DNA of 64,000 nt from Flavobacteriaceae bacterium PS02336 (lineage in GTDB: Bacteria; Bacteroidota; Bacteroidia; Flavobacteriales; Flavobacteriaceae): positions 186,001 to 250,000 of the forward strand of contig JASCOF010000003.1 of NCBI GenBank assembly GCA_029960065.1, read 5' to 3'. This document shows, piece after piece, positions 21,284 to 30,048 of the stretch. The first letter of the stretch is position 1. Every line of letters begins with the position of its first letter. The notes beneath the pieces were generated by a model that made no database searches, was not told the origin of the DNA, and was given only the letters and a program-made list of their open reading frames with translations. Position numbers and translations under genes: made by a program.

Positions 21284-22495
21284 ATGGACACTATTAAAGC
21301 AAATCCTGACATAGTTAAAAAAACCACCTATTCGATCTTATTCATCATCAGTTTTTCTCATTTAATTAATGATCTTTTACAAGCTGTTGTTCCTTCAATT
21401 TATCCGCTTTTAAAGGAAAATTTTAGTTTAAGTTTTACTCAAATTGGTATTATTACGCTAACTTATCAAATGGTCGCTTCTATTTTACAGCCGTTTGTGG
21501 GAATGTATACCGATAAAAATTCAAGACCGTATTCGTTAATTGTTGGAATGTGTTTTACAATGATTGGATTATTTTTGGTTTCTATTTCGACTAATTTTAC
21601 CTTTTTGCTGCTTTCGGTAAGTTTAATCGGAATTGGATCTTCTATTTTCCACCCAGAATCTTCTCGCGTAGCCCATTTAGCTTCAGGCGGAAAAAAAGGT
21701 TTAGCGCAGTCTATCTTTCAATTAGGAGGAAATGCAGGAAGCGCTATAGGTCCTTTATTGGCAGCATTTATCATTATTCCACACGGACAGAGTTTTGTCG
21801 CTTGGTTCTGCATTATTGCTTTAGTCGGCATTTTTGCATTGTATAAAATTGCCATTTGGTACACCGCACATTTGTCCGAGAGAAATGCTAATAAATCGGC
21901 ATATAAAGTTGAAACGCATCATTTATCAAAAAATAAAGTTATGGTTTCGTTAGTTGTTTTATTGATTCTGATTTTCTCTAAGTTTTTCTATATGAGCAGT
22001 ATCACAAGCTATTATACTTTCTTTTTGATTGACAAATTCCATATTTCAATTCAGCAGTCGCAAGTCTATCTGTTCTTGTTTTCAGGCGCAGTTGCAGCAG
22101 GAACTTTGATTGGAGGTCCAATTGGAGATCGATACGGCAGAAAATATGTAATCTGGGTTTCAATTCTTGGCGTTGCTCCTTTTACTTTGTTACTTCCTTA
22201 CGTTTCTTTATTCTGGGTTGGAACTTTATCTGTAATTATCGGATTGATTCTTTCTTCGGCATTCTCTGCGATTTTGGTTTATGCAACTGAATTATTGCCA
22301 GGAAAAGTCGGACTTGTAGCGGGTCTTTTCTTCGGATTTGCTTTCGGAATGGGCGGTTTAGGTTCTGCTATTTTAGGAAAAATTGCCGATGCTACAAGTA
22401 TTGAGTATGTATTTAAGATTTGTGCGTTTCTGCCTTTGATTGGGGTTATTACTGGGTTCTTGCCTAATTTGGAGAAGAAAAAGAAGGTTGAGTAA
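21284..22495 (+). CDS. MFS transporter, fosmidomycin-resistance (Fsr) type
   Basis: The 403-residue integral inner-membrane protein has about 12 transmembrane segments. The N-terminal pattern SHLINDLLQAVVPSIYPLLKE, the GMYTDKNSRP loop and GIGSSIFHPESSRVAHLASGGKKGLAQSIFQLGGN are characteristic of the Fsr branch of the major facilitator superfamily. Loop 8-9 carries the standard GGPIGDRYGRK motif. Fsr-type proteins are drug/metabolite:proton antiporters; an exported sugar derivative is possible but not shown. It is transcribed away from the AraC gene and ends 100 bases before a terminator-like hairpin at 22596-22637. Confidence 0.88.
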   Translation: MDTIKANPDIVKKTTYSILFIISFSHLINDLLQAVVPSIYPLLKENFSLSFTQIGIITLTYQMVASILQPFVGMYTDKNSRPYSLIVGMCFTMIGLFLVSISTNFTFLLLSVSLIGIGSSIFHPESSRVAHLASGGKKGLAQSIFQLGGNAGSAIGPLLAAFIIIPHGQSFVAWFCIIALVGIFALYKIAIWYTAHLSERNANKSAYKVETHHLSKNKVMVSLVVLLILIFSKFFYMSSITSYYTFFLIDKFHISIQQSQVYLFLFSGAVAAGTLIGGPIGDRYGRKYVIWVSILGVAPFTLLLPYVSLFWVGTLSVIIGLILSSAFSAILVYATELLPGKVGLVAGLFFGFAFGMGGLGSAILGKIADATSIEYVFKICAFLPLIGVITGFLPNLEKKKKVE

Positions 22496-22827
22496 TTTTT
22501 TTATGCCACAAAGTCGCTAAGACGCAAAGTTTTTATTAAAAAATAAGATTTAATTGAGTCCCGATAAATCGGGATGAGAAAAAATATAAAGCTCAAAAGG
22601 CTTTAGCCAAAATATCTACAATTTGGCTAAAGCCTTTTTCTATTCTTTTTACATATACCTCCAGTTAAAACTGGAGGCAACTTATAAAATAGCTTGCCTT
22701 ATTATTTATAATCTTTTTCAAAACATAGCCCGTGGTTTCAACCACGGGAAACGTATTTGGGTAAACGTAATGTTATATATTTCGTCCCCGAGGCTGAAAC
22801 CACGGGCTATATTTAAATAGATGATTT
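22496..22827. repeat. Gene-free gap with terminator and palindromic repeats
   Basis: A CTAAGACGCAAAG repeat fragment (about 22503-22535) and a TCCCGATAAATCGGGA palindrome come first. A perfect 16-bp inverted repeat AAAGGCTTTAGCCAAA (22596-22611 with 22622-22637) follows and is followed by a T-rich run. Next is a CCTCCAGTTAAAACTGGAGG hairpin (22659-22678). A composite ATAGCCCGTGGTTTC element (22725-22810) closes the gap. No gene was recognised. Confidence 0.7.
22596..22642 (+). terminator. Probable terminator of the MFS gene
   Basis: A perfect 16-bp stem (AAAGGCTTTAGCCAAA and its complement) with a 10-base loop is followed on the plus strand by TTTCTATTCTTTTT. Similar hairpins are also scattered as repeats in related genomes, so termination is likely but not certain. 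Confidence 0.6.
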
Positions 22828-23031
22828 TTATTTCGCTTCAATTTCATTATTGGTTGTAATAATGATTTTATTTTGCTGATGTTCAATCGTTACGAAATTC
22901 CCGTAATTAAAACCGATTTTCTGAAGCCATTTTCCGCAAAGACGAATTTCTGGAAATATAACGTATCGATGATATGATCTTGCCATATGTTTTGGCTGTA
23001 TTTTTAATCGTCTTTTCGCTGATTGTTTCAT
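22828..23031 (-). CDS. SymE-like toxin domain protein
   Basis: Started at the ATG at 23031, the product has 67 residues; an upstream TTG would add 8 residues and is less likely. The core RYVIFPEIRLCGKWLQKIGFNYGNFVTIEHQQNKIIIT matches the SymE toxin family: a small swapped-hairpin AbrB-like fold that in E. coli SymE became an RNA-targeting toxin. The usual partner of E. coli SymE is an antisense RNA; none can be identified by eye here. It is divergent from an XRE regulator gene, and the two share an intergenic region with twin palindromes. Whether it is toxic, or acts as a DNA-binding nucleoid-type protein, is open. Confidence 0.75.
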   Translation of the reverse strand: MKQSAKRRLKIQPKHMARSYHRYVIFPEIRLCGKWLQKIGFNYGNFVTIEHQQNKIIITTNNEIEAK

Positions 23032-23076
23032 TATAGTTCTGTTTTTACGAAACAAAAATAGTAAAAATTATACTAC

Positions 23077-23109
23077 AAATTATAATTTCATATTGTTAAA
23101 TTATAATTT
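23077..23109. promoter_or_regulatory. Twin palindromic operator candidate between symE-like and xre genes
   Basis: The 12-bp palindrome AAATTATAATTT occurs twice, at 23077-23088 and 23098-23109, exactly 21 bp apart, which puts both on the same DNA face. They sit between the divergent starts at 23031 and 23195, as expected for autoregulation by the XRE protein or by the SymE-like protein. No experimental match is known to me. Confidence 0.55.
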
Positions 23110-23194
23110 TATGACTCTTTTGAGTAATATTATTATATTTTTTATTATATTTAAAATGCATCATATTTGCATAATATAGCAATAAATCATCATT

Positions 23195-23410
23195 GTGTCG
23201 AAACTTAAGTTAAATAGAATAAAAGTTGTTTTAGTTGAAAACAATAGAAGCAATAAGGAATTAGCCAAACATTTAGGTAAAACAGTAGCAACTGTTTCGC
23301 GTTGGTGTACGAATGAATATCAGCCTTCTATTGAAACGCTTTATGAGGTTTCTAAATATTTGAAGGTTGATATTCGGGAGTTGTTGGTTTCTACTGGGAA
23401 CAAATCATAA
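23195..23410 (+). CDS. Small XRE-family helix-turn-helix regulator
   Basis: The 71-residue protein uses a GTG start at 23195 and is almost entirely one HTH_XRE domain: LNRIKVVLVENNRSNKELAKHLGKTVATVSRWCTNEYQPSIETLYEVSKYLKVDIRELL. The recognition helix is near TVATVSRWC. Proteins of this size and sequence are common stand-alone regulators in Flavobacteria. It is divergent from the SymE-like gene, with AAATTATAATTT operator candidates between them, so a linked regulatory pair is plausible. A hairpin with a T-run immediately downstream (23413-23446) should end its transcript. Confidence 0.85.
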   Translation: MSKLKLNRIKVVLVENNRSNKELAKHLGKTVATVSRWCTNEYQPSIETLYEVSKYLKVDIRELLVSTGNKS

Positions 23411-23412
23411 AA

Positions 23413-23446
23413 AAACACTTTCTTATTGAGAAAGCGTTTTTTTTTA
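23413..23446 (+). terminator. Rho-independent terminator after the xre gene
   Basis: A CACTTTCT-TATTG-AGAAAGCG stem with one internal mismatch is followed by a run of nine or more T residues on the plus strand. It begins just after the stop codon and also separates xre from the convergent higA. Confidence 0.8.
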
Positions 23447-23468
23447 ATGAGTTTAAAATTCTAAAAGT

Positions 23469-24029
23469 TTACGACAAAACTAAATCAGCACTGGTTAGCT
23501 TTACTTTTGGTTTACCTAATTTTATTACAGCTTCCTGTACTTTAGTTTGATCTTCTTTTGAAAGGAATACTGGAATCAAAACCGCTATTTCTATTTTTAA
23601 TAATCGATTTATAACAATTAAATCTCTTAAAGTAAATGGTTTAATACCATTCATAAGTTCAGACATATACGTTTTGCTTTTATGACCTAAAATTAAAGCC
23701 AGGTTTTCCTGAGTTAATTCGAGTTCTTTGAGTTTCTTCCTTATTATTTGTTTTCTATTTTCAAGAAACAATCTCTCTAGTTCTGCTATGCGTTCAGATT
23801 TATCACTTTCTAAAATTTTTTGATCATCAATTTTATCGACATCATTCCATTCCGAATTTTCATACTTCTCAATTATGTCACGCAAATTAGATCTTAAGTT
23901 TTTAAAATGTGTATTATCTTTAGCCAAAAGCCTTAATTTTCGGTCAGCAATAAGAGCTCTTTCATAATCTAGCTCGTTTGTGATTACGCCTCTTTCTACT
24001 ATTTTTTCTATATCAAAATGTGTTTTCAT
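23469..24029 (-). CDS. higA: HigA-like antitoxin with C-terminal HTH
   Basis: The 186-residue protein has an acidic, helical N-terminal half (residues 1-90). A HTH_XRE domain follows at about 95-150 (IRKKLKELELTQENLALILGHKSKTYMSELMNGIKPFTLRDLIVINRLLKI), then a short C-terminal tail. It starts within the stop codon of the HigB-like toxin (TAATG, one-base overlap), the classic toxin-first higBA order. It should bind and neutralise the toxin and repress the operon. It is longer than E. coli-type HigA, with the DNA-binding domain at the C-terminal side, as in the Bacteroidota subgroup. Confidence 0.85.
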   Translation of the reverse strand: MKTHFDIEKIVERGVITNELDYERALIADRKLRLLAKDNTHFKNLRSNLRDIIEKYENSEWNDVDKIDDQKILESDKSERIAELERLFLENRKQIIRKKLKELELTQENLALILGHKSKTYMSELMNGIKPFTLRDLIVINRLLKIEIAVLIPVFLSKEDQTKVQEAVIKLGKPKVKLTSADLVLS

Positions 24030-24370
24030 TATTCTATATAGTTATTTTTACGTAACCATTTTTCAATAGTTGCTTTGTTATTTTTAAATGTTGATTCATA
24101 TTCCTGATGCGTTCCTGCCCATACAATTGTAGCCTCGCCATCATTATCAAACTCAATCAATATAAGTGTTCTATGGATATTAATATTGAAGAAATAAAAA
24201 CCGTCATTATGTACACAGTCTGCATCATTTCTAATTTCGTCAATAGTATTTTCATTAGAATTAAACCTTTCTAAATCAATAATTAACTTATCAATTTCAT
24301 CGCATAACTTTTTATTACCTATATTTTTCTTTTTAATTTTTAAAATTGTCTTTTTCCCAATAATCCTCAT
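24029..24370 (-). CDS. higB: HigB-family mRNA interferase toxin
   Basis: The 113-residue protein matches the HigB_toxin family of RelE-like ribonucleases. The C-terminal half carries the family hallmarks: a central sheet with FYFFNINIHRTLILIEF, then VWAGTHQEYE. The basic N-terminus (KKTILKIKKKNIGNKKL) fits ribosome or RNA contact. These toxins cut mRNA during translation and are silenced by the adjacent HigA. Toxin and antitoxin genes overlap by one base. Nothing suggests decay of either partner, so the pair looks intact. The 279 bp upstream hold the operon promoter and the terminator of the symporter gene. Confidence 0.85.
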   Translation of the reverse strand: MRIIGKKTILKIKKKNIGNKKLCDEIDKLIIDLERFNSNENTIDEIRNDADCVHNDGFYFFNINIHRTLILIEFDNDGEATIVWAGTHQEYESTFKNNKATIEKWLRKNNYIE

Positions 24371-24592
24371 AATACCAACTTAGCAAAGATAATTAAAAGT
24401 TCTTATACAAACCGAACTTTTAATTTATAGTTCATTTTAAATCCATTTAAATTTTATCGCAAGATTTCTATTTTCTTAAATTCAAAAAAGTTATCTCTAA
24501 AAGCAAACTTACAATTTTATCTCAATTTTTAACACGTATTTACCTTCTTTTTTAAATTATTATATTATTTGTCAATTTTTAAAAAGCATAAA

Positions 24593-24623
24593 AAAACGCT
24601 TCCTTTTATCAAAGAAGCGTTTT
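24593..24623 (-). terminator. Terminator of the symporter operon
   Basis: A perfect 10-bp stem AAAACGCTTC / GAAGCGTTTT with an 11-base loop is followed on the minus strand by a T-run. It lies 27 bases beyond the stop codon of the symporter gene (24650). Confidence 0.85.
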
Positions 24624-24649
24624 TAAAATTATAAAAGTTTGAAGAGAAT

Positions 24650-26230
24650 TTAATTCCCATTAAAAACCAAATACAAAATCAAAATCGTCAACCCCAACAA
24701 CCCAAACAAAAGCTTCACCTTTTTACTCGTTTTAGGAATATCCGTTTCATCTGAAACATTAACTTCAGGATTTTTATCGGTTAAAGAAATAATAACGGCT
24801 GTAATTAAAAGCACAGCAAAAATGTAAAATGAAATCAATAAAAAGTGAGGCCAAGCAGGATATTTATCGGCAGGGAAAATCCATAGATACAAAACCCCAA
24901 CAAACAAACTAAAAGCAGAACCCCAAGAAAGTGTTGCATTTACCGCTTTTTTTGTAGTGCGTTTCCAGAAAACACTCAAAAGGAAAACAACAGATAACGA
25001 AGGCGCCAAGAAACCTAAAACCGCCTGAAAAATGTTGAATAAATTCTGTCCTTTGATATTATCAATCGCAACAGCAATCAGAATCGCAAAAACACATCCA
25101 GCAGCAATTGTCAAACGACCAATTCTAATTTGATCCTGAATCGTCGCCGTCGGGTTGATTTTCTTCACATAAATATCATTCGTAAAAACGGTACTTAAAG
25201 CGTTTAACGAAGAACCAATTGTTCCCACCAAAACCGCAATCATAACGCAGATTACCAAACCGTTCATTCCGCTTGGGAAAAGGTTCGTAACCATGGTCAT
25301 ATAAGCCAAATCAGAATTGCTTCCTAATTCTGGATATAATGCATAACATAAAATTCCGGGAAGAATAAACAACGGCAAAGCCATAACTTTTAACCAGCCA
25401 ATGAAGTTAACGCCAAGCTGTCCCTGTTCTAGGTTTTTAGCTCCCAAAACACTCTGCACCATCGATTGATCGGTACAGAAAAAAGCAACTGCAGCTACAG
25501 GATATCCTAACAAAATAGCAGGCCACGGATAATGGGCATCATCTGAAGGACGGACTAAATTCCAAAAGTTTGAAGGAGTTTTGGCAATTAAAACATCAAT
25601 TCCGCCTAACTTTTGCAAACCTAAAAACGAAAGCGTTAACGAAACTACAATCAGTAAAATCATCTGAAAAACATTCACTTTAGCAATCGCTTTTAATCCT
25701 CCAGCAAATGTAAATATTCCAGAGAAAATCACTAAAACCGTAACGCTCTGCCACATTGGAATTCCCAAAATCTGACGTACTAAAACGCCTCCGCTGAATA
25801 ATCCTAAAGACAGCCAGCTTACTAATATTTTTACCAAAGCATACCAAGCCAAAATATTCTGCGTACTGTCGCCGTAGCGTTTTCCCATATATTCGGGCAT
25901 AGTGCTTACTTTGCTTGCAATATATCTTGGTGCAAAAACCATTGCCAAAAGCAGTAAAAATACAAAAGCATACCATTCAAAATTTCCTGCTACAATTCCC
26001 GTAGCGTAACCAATACTCGCAAAAGCCAATAATGACGAAGGCCCAACATTGGTTCCCCACATATTAAACCCAATGCTGTACCAGTTTAAGGAATTTCCTG
26101 CCAGAAAAAGCGTTTCATTTTTCTTTCTCTGTTTCATACTTACCACATATCCAATGACTAACAATGCCACTAAATAACCCGCAACAATGACAAAATCGAG
26201 CGTGGTTAATTTATCGTAGATACTATTCAT
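24650..26230 (-). CDS. Sodium:solute symporter (SSS/SGLT family)
   Basis: The 526-residue inner-membrane protein has about 14 predicted transmembrane helices. Family features are the N-terminal LDFVIVAGYLVALLVIGYVVS helix, the LFLAGNSLNWYSIGFNMWGTNVGPSS segment, and the central FCTDQSMVQSVLGAKNLEQGQLG segment, which matches SGLT-type sugar transporters. It probably imports a sugar, oligosaccharide or uronate with sodium. It overlaps the upstream oxidoreductase gene by 4 bases (ATGA), so the two are translationally coupled. Both lie downstream of the beta-helix/mutarotase gene in the same direction. The substrate may be a product of that secreted protein, but this is inferred. Confidence 0.88.
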   Translation of the reverse strand: MNSIYDKLTTLDFVIVAGYLVALLVIGYVVSMKQRKKNETLFLAGNSLNWYSIGFNMWGTNVGPSSLLAFASIGYATGIVAGNFEWYAFVFLLLLAMVFAPRYIASKVSTMPEYMGKRYGDSTQNILAWYALVKILVSWLSLGLFSGGVLVRQILGIPMWQSVTVLVIFSGIFTFAGGLKAIAKVNVFQMILLIVVSLTLSFLGLQKLGGIDVLIAKTPSNFWNLVRPSDDAHYPWPAILLGYPVAAVAFFCTDQSMVQSVLGAKNLEQGQLGVNFIGWLKVMALPLFILPGILCYALYPELGSNSDLAYMTMVTNLFPSGMNGLVICVMIAVLVGTIGSSLNALSTVFTNDIYVKKINPTATIQDQIRIGRLTIAAGCVFAILIAVAIDNIKGQNLFNIFQAVLGFLAPSLSVVFLLSVFWKRTTKKAVNATLSWGSAFSLFVGVLYLWIFPADKYPAWPHFLLISFYIFAVLLITAVIISLTDKNPEVNVSDETDIPKTSKKVKLLFGLLGLTILILYLVFNGN

Positions 26231-27291
26231 AGTCCGTATTCGTTAAGAATATCGGCGATTTTAACCGGCATTCCAGTTTGCAAAGATTTATCCATTGCTT
26301 GTAACAAAGCCACAGTTCCAATTCCTTCTTCCATGTTTGGATATGCTTCAAAACCTTGCTCGATACTGTCTGTAAAATATTCTAAATAATTCTGATATTC
26401 CCCGCCGTGATGACTTTGTCCTTCAAAACGGAAATAATATTTTATCGTACTATCGCCCCAAGTAATTACTTTTTCTTCACCCGTTTTGTCTGTAACGGCA
26501 TAACGCAATTCATGATAATCGGCTTGGCTTGCTCCTTCTGTAGCACGCAGAATTGTACTCATTCCGCTGTCGCGTTGTGCTGGCTGTGTTGGCGAAGTGT
26601 AAACACCACTCACACGCGCAATTCTTCCATCGGTTGCTTTGAAGATAAAATGCATCGTATCTTCATTTTTTAATCCAGCACTTTGTCCGTTACTACTGAT
26701 CATTCCGTAACCCATTACTTCCTGAATATTCGGCAAATACCATCTAATAAAATCTACAGGATGACTCAAACCTCCGTACAACCATTTAAACGATTGCAAA
26801 AGCGACCATTCTTTCTTTAAAAACCATCTGTGATCAGCGTGATATTGGGCTTCAATGGTGATTAAATCTCCAATTAAACCTGCTTCGTAATCCGCTCTTT
26901 GTCTTTTTGCTGGTTCGAAAAAACGGGAACTTTGTCCAATGAAAACTTTCTTTCCTGTTAATTTGCTTAATTCTAATAACTCTTTAGCATCTGAAAGATC
27001 ATCGATAAAAGGTTTTGTACAAACTACATGTTTTCCATGTAACAAAGCTTGTTTTACATGTTGTGCATGCAAATGATCGGGCGTATAAATTGCGATAATA
27101 TCAATTGATGCATCATTCAATAAATCGTCGTAATTCGTTGTGTAAGAATGAAAATCGAATTCTTTTGCACGCTGTTTACACAATTCTTCGTTTCGGTCGC
27201 ATATTTTAACAAGTTCCAGCTTTGAGCTTTCTATAGCGGCAGACATTGTGCTTCGTCCTTCTCCAAGTCCCAGAATGGCTATTTTTAACAT
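26227..27291 (-). CDS. Gfo/Idh/MocA-family oxidoreductase
   Basis: The 354-residue cytoplasmic protein has an N-terminal Rossmann fold (AILGLGEGRST, residues 4-14). VVCTKPF near residue 94 is the family's EKP position, with Thr in place of Glu and the catalytic-type Lys kept. A C-terminal alpha/beta substrate domain follows, with GGLSHPVDFIRWYLP as the catalytic His region. Such enzymes oxidise or epimerise sugars and sugar acids with NAD(P). It is coupled to the sodium symporter downstream (4-base overlap), so it probably acts on the imported sugar. The exact reaction is not evident. Confidence 0.85.
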   Translation of the reverse strand: MLKIAILGLGEGRSTMSAAIESSKLELVKICDRNEELCKQRAKEFDFHSYTTNYDDLLNDASIDIIAIYTPDHLHAQHVKQALLHGKHVVCTKPFIDDLSDAKELLELSKLTGKKVFIGQSSRFFEPAKRQRADYEAGLIGDLITIEAQYHADHRWFLKKEWSLLQSFKWLYGGLSHPVDFIRWYLPNIQEVMGYGMISSNGQSAGLKNEDTMHFIFKATDGRIARVSGVYTSPTQPAQRDSGMSTILRATEGASQADYHELRYAVTDKTGEEKVITWGDSTIKYYFRFEGQSHHGGEYQNYLEYFTDSIEQGFEAYPNMEEGIGTVALLQAMDKSLQTGMPVKIADILNEYGL

Positions 27292-27330
27292 GAGGTGTGG
27301 TTATTTTAGATTGTTGATTTTAGTTTTTTT

Positions 27331-27396
27331 TTGCCACAGATTAAAAGGATTAAAATGATTTTTTCTAATCTGTGGAAATCCTTTAATCTGTGGCAA
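27331..27396. repeat. TGCCACAGATTAAAAGG-family hairpin
   Basis: The left arm at 27331-27351 and right arm at 27377-27396 pair almost perfectly, with one unpaired base. An extra internal ATCTGTGG half-arm lies at 27366-27375. It sits between the beta-helix gene and the oxidoreductase gene and matches the repeat at 571-640. Confidence 0.8.
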
Positions 27397-27400
27397 AATA

Positions 27401-29908
27401 TTATTTCGTTTCTACTTTGTTTAAAAATATCCAGGTTTCATCAGGTTTTGTGCCCTCAATTCCCGATTGGTATTTTTTCATTAAAGCGTTCCATTCGTCT
27501 ACACGCGGATTGTTTTCAGTGGTTTTTGGATTTAGTTTATCCAAATTTTTACCTTTCGGAATACTGATTACCAAGATTAATTGTCTGTCTTTTTTGAAGA
27601 CTTGTAATTGCTGAAAATCGGCATTACAAAAACCTTTGGCAACTTCCGGCCATTTTTCGAATTGCGTTTTATGATACTCTACATATTCTTTCTGGAGTTT
27701 TTCATCGGCAGGAAGATTTGCTGTTAAAACCACATTTTCCCAATCTGATGCTGGTTTTGAATCTTTACATCTTTCAAAATTTTGGAAATCATAAACCAAA
27801 TCTTCATAGATTTTAATTTCTAAAGAAGGAAAAGCGCCCGCCAGTTTTCGCTTTGTTCTTTCCGGCTGATTCATTTTTCCGTAAATCACCAAATGATTTT
27901 TCCATTGATACAATTCCTGACCAACAATTCTAAATCCTGTTAAAGTCGATTTGATTTTTTCGATATCAAAATCAGAACCTATCAATTCGATGGCATACGG
28001 TTTTGGCATTTCCTGCAATCCCCATTTTTCATCGATTACGACTTCTTTTTCTAAATCTTTATAAGGCGCTCTGATTCCAGCATTATCTTTAATTTTAGAA
28101 CTTACATACGGATCGTTATGCTCCCAAATATTTCCTTTTGGACCATTATGGTTTTTAAGGATTTTCTTTTCGGCAATCCAATTGTTTTTTATCGTAAAAC
28201 CTTCACTTCCTTCATCGGTATATAAGTACAGCCATAAAAACGGATCGTGCGCATATGGACTGTTGTAAACCTTGTCGATATAATTTTCTTCAATTCGGCT
28301 GTTTGGTTGTGCCGAAAGTGTATAAATTCCAGCAACATCATGTAAATGTTTGGCGTAATGATGAATTTTATTCGCCAGAATTTTATTGTTCTGCATCACG
28401 TTTGGTGTATGCGTCCAACCCCAGCCCATTGCCATTCCAGAATACGATACATCTGAAATTTCGTTGTGTTCAATGGTTATATTTCGAACAAAACCTGCAC
28501 TGATTCCTAAAGTTCCCCAATCTTCATTGGTTACATTCGTAATTAAATTATCCGAAATCACTTCATCCGAACACATTTCTCTTTCATCTTTTATGATTAA
28601 AGGCAAATGCGCTTCAAAAGCTTCTTCAGAGAAAATCCCAACATTTATGGCACTTCCTCCTATATCTTTAAATAAATTTCCTTTTACGGTATTATGATTT
28701 GTTCCTTTATTTAAATCTAAACCAGTCGAAGACAGATGTTCAAAACGGCAAGATTCAAACTGAATATTATTGGCATAATTTACTTCAACCGCCGAACGTG
28801 GTCTTCCTACCCAAGCTTGATTTTCTAAACTAGCCTGATTTGGCGTTCCTGGAACTTTCAATTTATAAGCGTCTAACAAATACAAACCAGACTGCAACGG
28901 CACATGACCTTGCTGTGACGGACGAAGCCAGTTGCTGTACTGAAATGAAATTCCTTTAAATCTAAAATGGCTCACAGGAGAATCAATTGTTCCTTTTACT
29001 TCAACAAGATTTTCTAAAACGGGAGCGGTTACAACTGCCGAATTAATTTCTTCTCCAACTCTCGGAACATAATAGATTTTAGCATTTTTCTTGTCTAAAT
29101 ACCATTCTCCAGGCTCGTTTAAAAGCGAAAAAGCATTATTTAAGAAATAAGCTGAATTCCCATTATTTTTAGAAATCCAAGGTGCAGGCCATGGGTGTTC
29201 GCTTTGAATACGACTTTCTGGTTCTTCAAACCAAAGTTTGGCGCTATCTTTTTGTACTTCAATATTTTTAATACGTAAGTTGGCATTCGACCACCATTGT
29301 ACGATAAACATTTCCATTCCCGGTTCAAACTTAACCGACTTATCTTTAAACGGAATCCAGCAGGTTTGTTCCTCGTGATTCCAAGATAAAATACGTTCCA
29401 TTGTAGTTCCCGCAGTATTTTTGGCTCTTACGGCTTTTTTGCCATTTACCCACAATTGTCTGTAATCAATCAAACTTCCTGCTTTTTTTGGAGCATCAGC
29501 CACCCAAACAGCTCCTTTTTTAAGTCCGTTGATAACGGTTGTCGATTTTGTCCAGTTTTTAATTTCGATTCCACCGCTTATAATGGGTTTAGCATTTACA
29601 TCGGCTTCAATTGTTGTCGGACTTTCTGCTGTTCCAGAATCTTCAGGACGAACAAATAATGGTTCGTTTAAATAATAGGTTCCATTCATTACTATGATTC
29701 GGATTCCATCTTTAATCGATGGATCTTTTAAACGACGAAGTTCTCTCGCTTTTCGCATGGCCATATGAACCGTTGCCAGCGGACTTGATTTTGTTCCGAT
29801 ATTCGAATCTTTTCCTGATGGTGAAACCCAGATTTCAGCTCCACTTGCAGAAACTGTGAATACCATTAAAAAAACAATTAGTAATTTGTTGAAAGGAATT
29901 AAACGCAT
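27401..29908 (-). CDS. Secreted beta-helix protein fused to L-rhamnose/L-fucose-mutarotase-like domain
   Basis: The 835-residue product has a signal peptide (residues 1-23) and opens with EIWVSPSGKDSNIGTKSSPLATVHMAM, a common start for right-handed beta-helix carbohydrate enzymes. The helix runs to about residue 635, with repeated N-I/V-x-N turns such as NNIQFESCRF, KGTNHNTVKGNLF and VRNITIEHNEISDVSYSG. The last 104 residues resemble L-rhamnose/L-fucose mutarotase: EYVEYHKTQFEKWPEV, NPRVDEWNALMKKYQ, KPDETWIFL. The roughly 95 residues before that look like a second ferredoxin-like half. This fusion is unusual because mutarotases are normally free-standing cytoplasmic proteins. It may cleave a pectic glycan and speed anomer conversion in the periplasm. 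Catalytic residues of the helix domain were not identified. Confidence 0.75.
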   Translation of the reverse strand: MRLIPFNKLLIVFLMVFTVSASGAEIWVSPSGKDSNIGTKSSPLATVHMAMRKARELRRLKDPSIKDGIRIIVMNGTYYLNEPLFVRPEDSGTAESPTTIEADVNAKPIISGGIEIKNWTKSTTVINGLKKGAVWVADAPKKAGSLIDYRQLWVNGKKAVRAKNTAGTTMERILSWNHEEQTCWIPFKDKSVKFEPGMEMFIVQWWSNANLRIKNIEVQKDSAKLWFEEPESRIQSEHPWPAPWISKNNGNSAYFLNNAFSLLNEPGEWYLDKKNAKIYYVPRVGEEINSAVVTAPVLENLVEVKGTIDSPVSHFRFKGISFQYSNWLRPSQQGHVPLQSGLYLLDAYKLKVPGTPNQASLENQAWVGRPRSAVEVNYANNIQFESCRFEHLSSTGLDLNKGTNHNTVKGNLFKDIGGSAINVGIFSEEAFEAHLPLIIKDEREMCSDEVISDNLITNVTNEDWGTLGISAGFVRNITIEHNEISDVSYSGMAMGWGWTHTPNVMQNNKILANKIHHYAKHLHDVAGIYTLSAQPNSRIEENYIDKVYNSPYAHDPFLWLYLYTDEGSEGFTIKNNWIAEKKILKNHNGPKGNIWEHNDPYVSSKIKDNAGIRAPYKDLEKEVVIDEKWGLQEMPKPYAIELIGSDFDIEKIKSTLTGFRIVGQELYQWKNHLVIYGKMNQPERTKRKLAGAFPSLEIKIYEDLVYDFQNFERCKDSKPASDWENVVLTANLPADEKLQKEYVEYHKTQFEKWPEVAKGFCNADFQQLQVFKKDRQLILVISIPKGKNLDKLNPKTTENNPRVDEWNALMKKYQSGIEGTKPDETWIFLNKVETK

Positions 29909-30048
29909 TATTTATAGTATTGATTTTTTTCTTGAGCTAAAATTACGAGGCATTTATTTAAAGCGCTATATTTTTTACAAATAATTGTATTTTTAACACT
30001 TTTACCAAATAACAGGGACAATTTAAAAGAATATAAAATCACAAGCAT

